A program made the translations under genes and the position numbers. The notes beneath the pieces were generated by a model. It was not told the DNA's origin. It did not search any database and worked only from the letters and a program-made list of their open reading frames with translations. A stretch of 64,000 nucleotides of DNA from Calliphora vicina (taxonomy: Eukaryota; Arthropoda; Insecta; Diptera; Calliphoridae): the NCBI RefSeq assembly GCF_958450345.1, contig NC_088783.1:53916395-53980394 (forward strand), in the 5' to 3' direction. Positions 33,215 to 45,556 of the stretch are shown here, in pieces (within the stretch, counting starts at the first letter, position 1; each line of letters opens with the position of its first letter).

Positions 33215-33541
33215 TTAAAACAAAAAAGGGGGGAAGCTTTTGTCAGAAATTGGTTAAACATTTTAGAAAAACAAATAATTACAAAGAAATAAATATCAAT
33301 TCCATTTTGAAAACTGAAAGTGGTTTCATTCCGAAAGATATTTTCGTTTTACTTTTTCTGAAGAAGCAACCTACGAAATTAATTCCACTTTCGATCGGAA
33401 TGGAATTCTGTGACAGGCCTGATAGTTGAAACAAAAAGTTTACCTTTTGAATTTCGAGTTTTAAAAAGTCGACTTTCCGACTTTTTTAAATAGTCGACTT
33501 TTTGACTTTTGCTAAGTCAATTTTATCGATTTTTTTCTACT

Positions 33542-34415
33542 ACAGGGTGGCGAAGAATGAGCTAGACATATGGTTTAAGTGGTTTATAACTTTTTTTTAT
33601 TTATGCGATTATTATTAAATACAGTATATTATTGGGAACGTTTTTTCGATTAGCTTTGAAGTGATGACCATTTTCTGCTTTGCAAATACTTCCTCTTTTT
33701 AACATATTTTCCATAACTTTTCACAAAATTTCGGGTGTAATAGCCATGATTTCATTTGTAATTGTAGTTTTTAGTTGGTTAATACATCTTGGCTTGTTAA
33801 AATACACTCTATCTTTCAAATATCCCCAAAGAAAACTGTCAGGATCTAATGAATCTGGTGAACGTGGAGGCCAGTTAAAATCGATTGTTCGTTCGCCGAA
33901 TATGTCCCTTACCAAAGCCATTGAGGCACCTGCAGTATGTTCTGTGGCTTCATCTTGTTGAAACCACTAGTTTTGATGGTTTTCCACAGCTGGCCTAACA
34001 ACATTTTTCAACATCGTCCGATATGCACCGGTATTGACAGAAATTGAAACACCAATGTCATTTCCAAAAAAATATGGGCCAGTTATCCTTTCGGACGATA
34101 CACCGCAACAAACAAACAGTACACTAAAGTGGGTGTAATTGTCGCTGATCAACTGGTCTTGGATTCTCCGTAGCCCAAATCCACGCAGTTTTGCGAATCC
34201 ACCATCTGCTGCCTCAAAATAACTTCCAAAACTTTCGAGAATACTGGGAGAATACTTACTGTTCGTATCCTTAATCTGACGTATCCTTTGGATATTTAAC
34301 TTTGGAAATTGTTATAACTCTATTAACTTTCCAAATGTCAGGTCTTGATATTGCGCGGGAATATTAACTTAAACAATTTAAGAGAAATTCCATCTGCCCC
34401 AATTCATTCTTAGTA
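33542..34415 (-). pseudogene. Tc1/mariner-type transposase relic
   Basis: Minus strand: ERITGPYFFGNDIGVSISVN, TGAYRTMLKNVVRPAVE (34152-33990), then MALVRDIFGERTIDFNWPPR, SPDSLDPDSFLWGYLKDRVY and NEIMAITPEIL (33921-33721). This is the widely distributed transposase type with GPYFFEN...Y..ML and NWPPRSPDLTPLDFFLWGYLK. The left end CAGGGTGGCGAAGAATGAGC follows TA (33542-33543). About the last 170 residues are present, with a frame break between the two parts. Confidence 0.78.
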
Positions 34416-34519
34416 ACATTACTGAAGGAAAAGCAAACCTTCAACGTTGTGCTGAGTCATATAGGAAAAGTCATTGAAATCATCCTACTTCTTTCTATTT
34501 AGAGTAATTTTTGGAGTAA

Positions 34520-34905
34520 ACAACTGGAAGTTTTGCTTTACTTCTTTAATTTGAACAAAAATGTGCCGCTAAGTACACCGATCGCTTTCCAATGCTTATG
34601 GTAAATGTGTTCTACCTGATTCAACGTGCAAGAGGTGGTTTTTGAGGTTCAGAAGTGGTGATTTTGACACGGAACACAAATATCGCCCAGGTCAGCCAAA
34701 AAGTTTGAAGACCAAGTATTGGAGGCAGATTGAAGATTGTTGTCACGCTCAACAAAACCTTGCAAAATCATTGGGAACTACACAATCAGCAAGCAGCAGG
34801 ATTTATCCAAAAGCAGGGAAATTGGGTACCATACGAATTAAAGCTGAGTGGATCCATTTTTCACCGCAAGTAATGATTCGGTGCAGAATTTTTTATTATT
34901 TTTTT
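34520..34905 (+). pseudogene. Mariner N-terminal fragment
   Basis: The frame from 34642 reads RFRSGDFDTEHKYRPGQPKS, then QQNLAKSLGTTQSA and further diverged sequence. It is the same helix-turn-helix region as at 17760-18004, in + orientation. Its 3' side is cut by the repeat at 34906. Confidence 0.75.
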
Positions 34906-35516
34906 TATACCCTTCGCCATGAGTGGCATGGAGTCGTATATATAAGTTTGTAATTTCTACATTTTTCATTTGCGACCCCACAAAGTATGTGTATATAATC
35001 TGGATCGTTTAGATAGCGGAGTCGATTAAGCCATGTCCGTCTGTATGTTGAAATCAACTTTCCGTAGCCCCTAAATAACTTACATACATGATTCATACAT
35101 CAATATGTCTTCCAGCTCGGTTGCTATTTAAAATCGGCCCACACTGAGATATAAGGAAAAAACCGGGAAAACCTCGATTTTTGGCATATTTTTGATCTAT
35201 ATCTGGATTATTAAGTCATTAATATAGACAATATGGATATTTTAAAGTCCATTACAACGACGTACTATATAAAGCTATAGTAAGTTGGACCTACAATGGG
35301 TCAACATCGGGAACAATATTTTTTAACCCGAATTTTTTTTTTTCATCAAAAATTTTTTTTGTTATACATTTTTTTTCCAAAAAAAATTTAAAAAAACCTT
35401 TTTATAAAAAAAATTAAATTTTGTTTACCTAAAAATATTTTAAAAAAAAATATTTTTAAGTATAATTTGGTGATCTAAGATTCGGCACAGACGAATATAG
35501 CTCTCTTACGTGTTTT
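34906..35516 (+). repeat. Dispersed TATACCCTTC repeat, copy d
   Basis: TATACCCTTCGCCATGAGTG at the start and GCACAGACGAATATAGCTCT at the end. It truncates the mariner fragment. Confidence 0.82.
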
Positions 35517-36400
35517 CATTAGTTTTTCAATAAAATCGTATCACCTTAACCGGCAACAATGCCATGAGGCACTCTTCACCTTTTTGCAGCTGGTTCTTAA
35601 ACTTAATTTGCACCTTAGTTTCTGATGGTTTATTGTTTATTGGGTCATAATTACCCTAAAAAAGATTATTCGACTACTTTTTTTTAGCTTTTTAAAGTTT
35701 GCGGGTTAGAGGGTTAAAAAAAACACAAACACATCTGGCAAGGCTGATGAGTATAGAGAGATGGGAGAAAGAGAGAATGTAAATAAATATCTGTGTTAAT
35801 AATAATTGTACTATATTTTAACTATTTATTATACATATGATATGCGTTTATATCGCTTCATAAGTAAGCGATATTTATACACATTTTTTTTACACTTATT
35901 TATTTTTTTGCAATCATATGTATTCAATATAAACTTTTTGCCGATTGTGAACAGCGGCAGCAACACTGATGTTTGTTTGGTAGCAGCAACCTCAGCTACA
36001 AATATTGCCGTTGACGATAAAGCGACTGGCGATGATGTTTATTATTGTTGTTTTTGTGCTATTGTAGTTACTGTGGAATGTTTTAGTAGGTACCATACAT
36101 ACAGACAAACGCAAGTACATATAACAATAACAACAACAACTCAACTCCTCTTCTCTATTTACCTACTACTACTTTATTCAGTACATCCATACATATATCG
36201 GGTATGTGTGTTACTGGTTAAAGCTCAATGTTGTTGGGCCAGCTAGCTAGTCAGTCAGCCAGCCAGCCATACCCGATCAACAGTAACAACAACAACAGAG
36301 GCATTAAAATACACAATACTACGACAATCTAACTTTTTTTTTACGAGCAGCAGCAGCAACAAGCAGTTAGTAAAACGACCGTCATTGTGTCAGGCTGGCA
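35517..36400. other. Non-coding DNA upstream of a putative promoter
   Basis: AT-rich, with CAACAA runs and CAGTCAGCCAGCCAGCC near 36252. The 146-codon frame at 35806-36246 is Tyr/Val/Cys-rich over CAA/TGTT-type simple sequence, and I do not treat it as a gene. Confidence 0.4.
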
Positions 36401-36677
36401 GAGGGAGGGTGTGAGGCAGACACAGACGGCAATAAAGTCACAATTTTAGCGGCAGTAACTTTGAATTTTAAAATATTTTGCCATTTAGTTGGCAGAGAAC
36501 TTGCTTTCGCGTATGATCGTCAACCATAAAGTACGGGCGGTATAAAAACATATTGAAAGCGTCGTTAACTTTAGAGAAAATAAAACTCGGTCAACAATTT
36601 CGGTGCAATTTTGACAACGACGGGTTGTGATTATTTTCGCAAACTAGAAAAAAGTGGAAAATTTAATAATAAAAAAG
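36401..36677 (+). promoter_or_regulatory. Candidate TATA promoter and non-coding first exon
   Basis: GGGCGGTATAAAAACATATT places a good TATA box at 36541-36548, so transcription would start near 36570-36580. The following roughly 100 bases have leader character and end AAAAAAG|GTGTGTGTG, a possible splice donor at 36678. GC is locally higher than the surroundings. No ATG-initiated long frame follows, so coding exons would lie further right, perhaps outside the window. Confidence 0.4.
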
Positions 36678-37824
36678 GTGTGTGTGTGCTAGTGGTTTAA
36701 AACAGTTTTATTAAATTTTATATTCCAAAAAACTTCACCTTAAACTAAATCTTATTGTCAATTCATTTAATATTTCATGGAATTATTATTTTGTTTACCT
36801 CGCCTTTCGGCCCTTCCCCCGGTCATATTTATTTTGGTGTGCTAAATTTATTAAGGTTTCAAATGATGATTGAATGAAGAGGTTGGGAATTCTTTTTTCC
36901 TATTAAATTTCCGGCAAAATTTCTTGGGAATTTTTAATTTTTATTAAAATTCCGGGAACAAATACATACTTAATGATCAAAGATTAGCTTTAAAAATAAA
37001 TAGATTATTGGAGAGTCTTTAAAATTTTGAATTAGTTTTTTTTAAATAGAATTTGACGGCACAGAGAAAACACCGATCGGAAGTTTGGTGACCAGTGGTG
37101 TTGCCAGTTTGGTGGATTTTCCCCGATATTTGGATTTGCTAAATCTACTTGAGATTTTAAGGCAATTGAATAAATATAAACGTTTAGAACGATCACAATA
37201 GAACAAAAATCATTACCATTTATGCAATTTTCTTGTATGTAGCTGCTAATTATTCTAAAACTTTTAATCAAAAAATACAAAAACTTTTTTATTAACACAA
37301 GCGAACTTCAAAAATAATTAAAATAAAAGATGTTTAAAAAGTGGTGCCTTTCTAACCCTTTGATAGCATATTTTCGGGGTTTGAAAATAATACATTATTA
37401 AAGGGTAAATAAAGGCAGAATAAAGGCACCATTTATGCCAGAAAAGAAAAATTGAGAAAAGGGAAAAAACTCCCAGGGAATATTTTTTTCATAATTGAGC
37501 TGTAAATAACCGATATATATAAAAAAACGGTTTTAAAAACATCTGAGATTTAGGCTTTAGTGACATTTTTCAACAAAAACTTGCATTACAAACTAGTGAT
37601 TTAAAATGCTAATATAATTACTCTTGACTAATTATACATTGACAGTTTTAACACAATAATTACATTGAAGGTAAATACTTACCACAAACGCTTATAAATA
37701 AGCGGACATGGAAATAAGTCATTCCATGTCCGCTTATAAATAGGGACTTAAATATTTTATTCCTATGGAATCTATTACAAATTATTCTCATTTATTTTCA
37801 TACCGATATTTTATTTTATATTTT
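36678..37824. other. AT-rich DNA with MITE fragments
   Basis: The right end of the 49562 MITE family is recognisable at about 37455-37502 (GAAAAGGGAAAAAACTCCCA). A short hairpin, AAGCGGACATGGA...TCCATGTCCGCTT, lies at about 37700-37736. No gene. Confidence 0.45.
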
Positions 37825-38150
37825 TCTCGATTTTGACCTATTGTAGGTCCGACTTACTATCGCCTTGTATATGTCGCAAAAGGCTTTGAAATATCTATCA
37901 TTAGATATCCATATTGCCTATATTAATGACTTAGTAATCCAGATATAGATCCAAAATCCAGGTTGTCTTGAATTTCTCCTTATATCTCAGCCATTTGTGG
38001 GCCGATTTTCTGGATTTTAAGTAGCAACCGAACCGGGTCTATAGTGGATATACTGATGTATGAATCATGTATATATGTAAGTTATTTGGGGGCTATGGAA
38101 AGGTGATGAAATGAAATGACAAACTTTCAGTCATGGGAAAGGGTATAAAA
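37825..38150 (-). repeat. Dispersed TATACCCTTC repeat, copy e (partial, inverted)
   Basis: TTTTGACCTATTGTAGGTCC at the left to GGGTATA at the right; the A/T tract and the far end are missing. Confidence 0.75.
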
Positions 38151-38564
38151 TATTTCAAATCAATTTGGTTTAGATTTGACTTAACAAAAAAATAATCATT
38201 CAAAGATTCAATAAATTTTATTACGATTTAATTCTAAATTTAGTAAGCAAGTAATTTATATATCAGATTATAAGATAACCATTACCAAACTACTCCTAAG
38301 TAACGATGTAATGAAGTAATCATTGATATATAAGTTGAGTTGCTGGTTTATTATATGGCATTTTAAATTGTAACTTAAATAAAGGCCGCACTACAAAATG
38401 TTTGCCTATATCTCGGATAGTAAGTTCTGTATATATGTAGATAATTGGGGTATTCACACGGTGTGCTATCAAGTCATATTGTCATAAAGTACTAAAGTTT
38501 TATAATTGTTTTAAAAAACTTTTGTGTTTATTGTTTTGTTATAACTAAACAGTGTAAATCTAAG

Positions 38565-39600
38565 TCGACTACCATAGTAAGTCGGACCTACAATGAGTCA
38601 AAATCGGAAAATTATTTTTTAAATTTTTCACCAAAATAATTTTTATACCCTTCACCATGAGTGGCAAGGGTATGGGCCTTTTCGGAAATGCATCACTGCG
38701 CTGCATTTAATGCGCATCTGTGATTAGTTTGCGATGCTCATGCAAATCAGCTGATGCTGATGCGCAGACAATGCATCAGCCATTTTTGTGATGCTTGTTT
38801 GATGGGTTTTTGCGCATCATATGTTTCACTGTTGCTTTTTAGAACTCATGACATTTGCAGTGTTGGCAACTTATGCATTTTAGAATGTACTGCGCATCAG
38901 ATGCAGCGCAGTGATGCATTTCCGAAAAGGCCCTATATATAAGTTTGTCATTCCGTTTGTAATTTCTACATTTTTCATTTGCGACCCCACAAAGTATATA
39001 CATATATTCTGAATCGTTATATATAGCGGAGTCGATATAGCCATGTCCGTCTGTGTGTTGAAATTAACTTTCTGAAGCCCCCAAATAACTTACATACACG
39101 AATGATACATCAATATCTCCGAAATTCTTCCGGCTCAGTTGCTATTTAATATAGACAATATGGATATCTAATGATAGATATTTCAAAGACCTGTGCAACG
39201 ACTTTTATAAGACCATAGTAAGTTGGACCTACAATGGGTCAAAATCGGAAAAAATATTTTTTAACCCGAATTTTTTTTTTCACCAAAATTTTTTTTCACT
39301 AAATATTAAAAAAAAAATTTAAAAACTAAAAAAAAAATTTTAAAATTAAAAAAAAAATTATTAAATTTAAAAAAAAAAATTATTAAATTAAAAAAAAAAA
39401 AATTATTAAATTTAAAAAAAAAAATTTAAAATTTAAAAAAAAAATTAAAAAAAAATTTTAAAAAACAATTTCAAAAAAACAACTGGAAAAAAAATTAAAT
39501 TTTGTTTACCTAAAAATATTTAAAAATTTTATTTTAAACTATATTTTGGTGAAGGGTATATAAAATTCGGCATAGCCGAATATAGCTCTCTTACTTTTTT
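38565..39600 (+). repeat. Dispersed TATACCCTTC repeat, copies f and g
   Basis: A short piece (38565-38640, CATAGTAAGTCGGACCTACA) is followed by a full copy beginning TATACCCTTCACCATGAGTG at 38644 and ending near 39600. It includes a long A/T tract (39260-39480). The full copy is interrupted by the MITE at 38674-38933. Confidence 0.85.
38674..38933. mobile_element. 260-bp MITE with perfect 33-bp terminal repeats
   Basis: GGGCCTTTTCGGAAATGCAT plus CACTGCGCTGCAT is perfectly inverted at the right end. TAT flanks both sides (38671-38673, 38934-38936). The host repeat elsewhere reads GGGTATATATAAG, which gives the empty site. The interior is rich in GATGC / GCATC. The 62-codon frame inside is incidental. 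Confidence 0.93.
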
Positions 39601-40355
39601 ATTAAAATTAAAAAAAATCTTTTTAAAGATTTAGAATTTTTTAAATTTAGATAAAAAAAATTATATTTCTGGAAAAATATTTGTAAAGTCGAAATTCTGA
39701 AAAACCTATATCGACAAATCTAGATAAAGGCAGTGTATAGCCAGCATTTGCTCAAATTCAAGAGATATTAGCCGATTTTTTTACAAAAAACTGCACTATT
39801 TTGCTTTCACATTAAATCTGGGTCACCAGATATTTTTAAGAAAAATGTGTAGCTAATTTATTTTTATTAAGGTGAAGAATATGTAAGATTCGGATCAACG
39901 ACATAAAGCAATCTGACATGTTTAAATTTAAAAAGGGTGATGTCCTTATATGAAAACCCTGTAGTAAAATCTTTATGTTTGTATGCACAAATTTAACTTT
40001 ATTATCTTCAGATCAAGATTAGGTTTGGCTATCGATTTATAATACATTAAAAAATATTTTTATTATCACCTTATGGCCATGCAACCATAAAAAACGTCAC
40101 TTGCTCTAATTTTTTTTTTTTTTTTGAATTTTATAAATTTATCTTGATTATTCAATGTTTATGAAGGGGCGGTAATTTCAAAGTGCATAGTTTTTTTTAT
40201 GTAATTTGAATAAATAAACCAAAGTTCTTAATAAATACGAGGGTAAAACAATAATAATGAAAAAATAATACATGCAGCAAATTATGTTTAATTAATTTCA
40301 CTGGAACTTATATTTTACATTATTCTCAATTATTTATTATTTTAAAGAGAGATTT
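39601..40355. other. AT-rich non-coding DNA
   Basis: No gene or recognisable element beyond poly-A/T runs. Confidence 0.45.
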
Positions 40356-40356
40356 A

Positions 40357-40485
40357 TGTGCTGTTTTTCTATAGCGAATGAGCGTTTTGAGTGGACGTTT
40401 TACATGTGTTTTGTTATTGTAACAAAAACAAAATACATGTAAAACGTCCACTCAAAGCACTCGTTCGCTATAGAAAAACAGCACA
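40357..40485. mobile_element. 129-bp fold-back element
   Basis: TGTGCTGTTTTTCTATAGCG ... AGTGGACGTTTTACATGT is inverted at the right with three mismatches over about 52 bases, leaving a short centre. TTA flanks both ends (40354-40356 and 40486-40488), a possible 3-bp duplication. Confidence 0.85.
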
Positions 40486-40549
40486 TTAATTTAGAAAATA
40501 AACTTGTTGGCATCCCTTCTCTTTTGTCATCCTATGTCCTATGCATGAT

Positions 40550-40735
40550 ACATCATGATAAACGTCAAAATGGTTGTCAAGATAAAAAAATTATCAGGTA
40601 TAGTCTCCATTTATTAGAATTATTGCTACGTTATGAGTAAATTGTTAGTGCTTTTGCTCAGACAACTTTGTCTTGACAACAAACGTCATTAATTGTTATG
40701 ATAAATATTTGTCAAGTATAGACAGGTGGTAAGGC
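40550..40735. mobile_element. CCCCTGTCTATAC-type MITE, copy 1
   Basis: CAACTTTGTCTTGACAACAA, GTTATGATAAATATTTGTCA and AGTATAGACAGGTGG match the copies at 45791, 48788 and 63590. The opposite end is represented by TTATCAGGTATAGTCTCC-type sequence. Confidence 0.7.
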
Positions 40736-41782
40736 AATGATGCCAAACATAACCTAACCTAGTTTTTTTTACAGAAAATTCATGAAATATCATCTTATGC
40801 TTCAAATTATTTATAACTTATGGTTTCACCCTCGTATACACATTTTTTAACTATAAATAGCAACCAGCTTTAATTGCAACAAATATTTAAGATTTTCTTG
40901 AAATCAATGATGCGTCCGTCATCGTTTTCAATACTTTGTGATTTTTATTTTGTTTTTTTTATTAAAACAAGATGAGACAACATTAATGCCAATAATATTA
41001 ATAATAATAAAAAAAAACTAAAATAAAAATAGACTTTGTTTAATAAACGGTTACTTTATAGTTTCATTGTTGACTTGTGCAATTGCACTTTGTATTTTTG
41101 TTGCTGCTTTGTTGTTCTCTCTCTTTTTGTTTTTCCTTTTATATTTTTATTCACATTTTTGTTGTTGTTCTTTTGTTTTTTTTTTCATACCAACATGACA
41201 TACTTTCTCAGTAATCTTTTTTTTTTTTCTTCAACAGAATATCTACAAACATACATAGTTTGTAAATATTTCTTAGTTTTAATTTTATTTTTTTTTTTTC
41301 ATTATATTGTACAATACATACATTCTACATTTATTAATGTACTATTTACTGGTTTACTATATACATTTTGTTGTATATAGTTAAGACATGTTGTTTTTTT
41401 TTTTTGCTTTCATAGAGAAATAAAACAACAAACTAACTTGTCTCAAAGTTAGAACTTGATGGTGTTTCGGTTCTTATAGAGAGTTGGTGTTAGAAAAGCA
41501 ACAGCAACAACTATTACTAGTGGAACCATCAAACTAAACAACAATTCAAACTCAACTTATTAGAACTATGTATGTTTTTCTTCTTAAAACACGTATATTT
41601 ACATCCAATGAATGTTCGCACAACTGATCAGGGCTGCCTTATAATTGGGGGGAAATATGACATTCGATTATTATGACGCTTGAGATCGTATTCTAAAAAT
41701 TGGAATTAAATCGAATATCTGAAATTTGTAAATGTATTCACAAGGCCCAAAATGTTTATTTAAATATTATAAATTCTTACTT
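40736..41782. other. AT-rich non-coding DNA
   Basis: No gene. The 114-codon frame at 41036-41380 is a Phe/Leu-rich reading of poly-T DNA. Confidence 0.45.
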
Positions 41783-42818
41783 ATTCACCAAATTATACTT
41801 TAAAATACAAATTTTAAATATTTTTAGGTAAACAAAATTTAAAATTTTTTTGTTTTCATTTTTATACCCTTCAACTTCATGAGAAGGGGCCCAAATAACT
41901 TACATACATACACAATATCATACATCAATATCTCCGGAATTCTTCCGGCTCGAGAAAATCGGTCTACAAGTGGCTGAGATATAAGGAAAAAACCAGGAAA
42001 ACCTAGTTTTTTTACCTATTTTTTGACCTATATCTGGATTACTAAGTCATTAATATAGACAATATGTATATTTAATGATAGATATTTCAAAGACCTTTGC
42101 AACGACGTATATAAGACCAGAGTAAGTTGGACCTACAATTGGTCAAAATCGAAAAAAATATTTTTTAACCCGAATTTTTTTCACAAAATTTTTTTTTTCG
42201 CTAAAGACTATTTAAAAACACTGAAAAAACAAACAAATAATTTAAAAAAAGAAAATTTTTAAAATTTAAAAAATTCGAAAAATTGGTTTTTCAAAAAAAA
42301 TTGGATAAAAAATAAATTTTGTTTAACTAAAAATATTTAAAATTTTTATTTTGAAGTATAATTTGGTGAAGGATATATAAGATTTTTTTTAAATTTTTTT
42401 ATTGAAAAAAATGTTAGGCAAAAAAAATTTTATTGAAAAAAATATTTGGTTAAAAAATATTTTTCCCGATTTTGACCCATTGTAGGTCCATTTACTATGG
42501 CGTTTTACAATGTCTTTAAAATATCTATCATTAGATATCCATATTGTCTATATTAATGACTTAGTTATCCAGATATAGGTTAAAAATTGAGGTTGTCCTG
42601 GTTTTTCATATATTTCAGCCATATGTGGGACGATTTTCTCGATTTTAAATAGCAACCGAATCGGGTCTATAGCGGATATCTTGATGTATGAATCATTGAC
42701 ATGGCTATATCGACTCCGCTATCTATAACGATCCAGCAGATGTATACTTTGTGGGGTCGCAAATGAAAAATATAGAAATTACAAACGGAATGACAATTCT
42801 AATGGTGAATGGTATAAT
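41783..42818. repeat. Dispersed TATACCCTTC repeat, copies h-j, head-to-head and tail-to-tail
   Basis: 41783-41860 is an inverted end piece, 41862-42385 a + copy lacking part of its start, and 42386-42818 an inverted copy. This forms a nested inverted cluster of three pieces. Confidence 0.78.
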
Positions 42819-42984
42819 TTATCATGTTTTACTTTTACTTCAGTATTTATTTTATTTCAAATTTTTTTTTAAATATAGTTTAAGAAATTCCCAAAAAAAT
42901 ACTCCCCGAGAGGCTATCAATAATATAAAATTGGAAATTAGTTCTCGATGGGCAAATGAGGATCGCTCCGCAAATAAACCTATT

Positions 42985-43155
42985 CGCCCTTAACGGCAAT
43001 AACATGCGACATTTATGTTTCCATGAAATATCCATTTCCCTAGAAAGGACAATTGCTATCGTGATATACCCATGAACTTTTCATTCACAATAGTTGATTT
43101 GGTTCGTAACAGCTGTTTATTGTTTACAAAATTCCATCTAAAAATTTCACAACAT
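42985..43155. mobile_element. MITE fragment related to 32952-33214
   Basis: TATCCATTTCCCTAGAAAGG, ACTTTTCATTCACAATAGTT and TTGTTTACAAAATTCCATCT match that element closely, then the match stops at the Tc1 relic. Confidence 0.72.
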
Positions 43156-43660
43156 CAGGCATTTTTTTTGCGATTGGTGAAAAACCGTACTGCTCGTCTA
43201 CAATTGTCAAAGAAATAAATTATTGTTGTATTTTCGGATGAATCCAAAGACAATTGAGAGAACATTTGTAAGACTCCCAAGACTGGCAAAGAGACTGCAC
43301 GTTTAACGATATCAATATTATAGTATACAGATCCATACCCCTTGTTTGGAGATTCCAGCTCGACAATGATCTTAAACATACCTCTAGTATTGTAATCGAG
43401 TGGTTTCAATTCAATAAGTTACGTATTTTGAAGTGCCCTGCCCAATCGCCAGATCTCAATCACATAGAGAATCTCTCGGAAATTGTAGATCGGAAAATAC
43501 TGTCACAAAATTATACCACGACGGAAGCTTTATCATATGCGGTCATAAGAGAATGGCAAAATATTTAAAAGGAGACAATAGATTGTTTAATTAGTCCAAT
43601 TCATGGTCTCTGTAAAGCAGTAATAAAAAACAAGGGATATCCATAACATTTTTGTAAAAA
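43156..43660 (+). pseudogene. Tc1-like transposase C-terminal relic
   Basis: The + strand reads VVFSDESKDN, then after frame breaks CPAQSPDLNHIENLSEIVDR and KILSQNYTTTEALSYAVIRE with WQNI and a stop. This is the WPAQSPDLNPIENLW block, which includes the last catalytic Glu/Asp region of Tc1 transposases. Several stops lie in the middle. A second relic of similar type lies at 54780-55025. Confidence 0.78.
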
Positions 43661-45556
43661 GTTTCTATTGTTTTGTCAAATACCATAATAATGAATACTT
43701 TTTAGTTGGTTTTCTATTTTCCAAATTGAATTAATTATTTTATTATTTTTTGTTGTTAATATAAGTAAATAATGGTATATATAAATAACATATTAAACAA
43801 ATAAAAAATCCTTAAGAATTTTTTGGATTGTGGCTCATTATTTAATATTTGAAAAAGTTTACATTTCTCTATTTATTTGTTTACTTTTAAGTTAATGGTT
43901 ACCACTAGGCAGAACTACCGGATTTATAATCTGGCATCTCTAATTCTGTTACCAAAACAGAGAGCCTCATTTTTCTTCTTCTACTTAATCTTGTTGTTGT
44001 TTTTTTTGGGAAAACAGAGACGTCATTGTATGCCATCTTATATATTTATATGAGTTTGTATGTATGAATGTTTTTTGTGTTCATGAATGTTGCTTTGGGA
44101 GATCGCATGTCATATTATAACAACAACAACAATATCAACATTCATTTAATTCACACACTGGAAGAAAAAAACTAGTAGTCATCATCATATGGCTAAAATA
44201 ATGACTAAACCAGTTGAATACAACAAGTGGTTCCCAGTTTTTTGTGTTACTTCTTTGTAAACTTGACAAAAAAAAAAAAACAACAATGAAATTTAACATA
44301 GTTTTTTTGTATTTTTTTTGTTTGTTGGTGATTTTCTTTTAAAGTGATCATATGTTGGTTGGCTTTTAATTTTTTTCTTAACGTTATTTGAGTTTAAACT
44401 CAAAAAGTGTTTAGTTTTTTTTTTTATTTTTTTTTTTTTGTTTGTTGTATATTCTCTTTTTAACCAACTTTACCGGTTTACTTAAATGAAAATTTTTCCA
44501 AAAACAAAATGTGTCAACTTAATTTATTGTTTTAATTTCAAAGAAATTTTTTTTTTATTTTGGTAACAGGATTTTGGTGTTAAGAACTAACAAGGTTACA
44601 AATGTGAAAACAAACGGTAGAATGTTATTTCAAAAGTAAAATATTTCGTAAGAACTAAGCTGGGTAAATGTTTGAAAGAATGAAATGTATAAAAATAATA
44701 AAAGGAAACATATTTTCTTTAAATTGAATACATAAATTATTTATTATATTCATTTCTAAATCAACATTCAAATTAATTATTATTTTTTAATTATTTATTT
44801 AGCAAACTTAAAATATGATATTTTCTATTAATGAGTTAATTATAAAATAAACTTAACTTTACCAATCAACTGTCATAATTAACACAGTTAACAAATGAAA
44901 TTAATAAAAACAAATAGTACAGAATTACTCCATAATTTATGTACACTTGAAAAACACACGGACATTTTTTAAAACATTAACAATTTAAAATAACTTTACT
45001 TAAAAGTGTCTTTGCACCTTCTCTTGAAATATAATACATTAATTTGCCAACAGCCATCTTTAAACAAATTTCTCTCAGTGTTTCTCTGCTGCTGTACTCG
45101 CATGTGAAGTTGACAATCCATATGAAAAAGTACATTTAATAATAACTAAATAAGTAAATAAATATTTCTGGACTTGTGTTGTCGTGTTTGTTAAAAAAAA
45201 AACGTTGTCTAAAGTTCAAGGCATGATAAAATTTTTATTTAAAAAAAAAACATTATTTTTAAGATATGATTTTATTTGTATGTACATCAAAAAAGAAAAC
45301 ACATGTCTATTTGTACAATTATGATGAAACTTAAGAAAATAATAAAATTATTATTTTACTATTATTGTATATTCGTGTTTTTTTTCTATTTATATGTTTT
45401 CTATAAATTTAAAATAACATTGCGTGTCTTGAACGTTTTTTACATTAACTATTTTTAAACTCTTATTTTTTAACTACTATTTCTTTTCTACATAACAATT
45501 AATAAACAATAATCATTATCATTATTGTTTTATAAAATTTATAAATTGCATTTGAA
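43661..45556. other. AT-rich non-coding DNA
   Basis: No gene. Poly-T/A tracts up to about 13 bases and CAA runs. Confidence 0.5.

Noticed and set aside
35806..36246. 146-codon frame upstream of the TATA promoter
   Set aside because: Tyr/Cys/Val-rich reading of simple-sequence DNA, with no family resemblance and in a likely promoter-proximal region.
38754..38942. 62-codon frame inside the 260-bp MITE
   Set aside because: Its repeated Met/Cys/His content comes from GATGC/GCATC repeats of the MITE.
41036..41380. 114-codon Phe/Leu-rich frame resembling a membrane protein
   Set aside because: It is translated poly-T DNA; such frames occur throughout this window.
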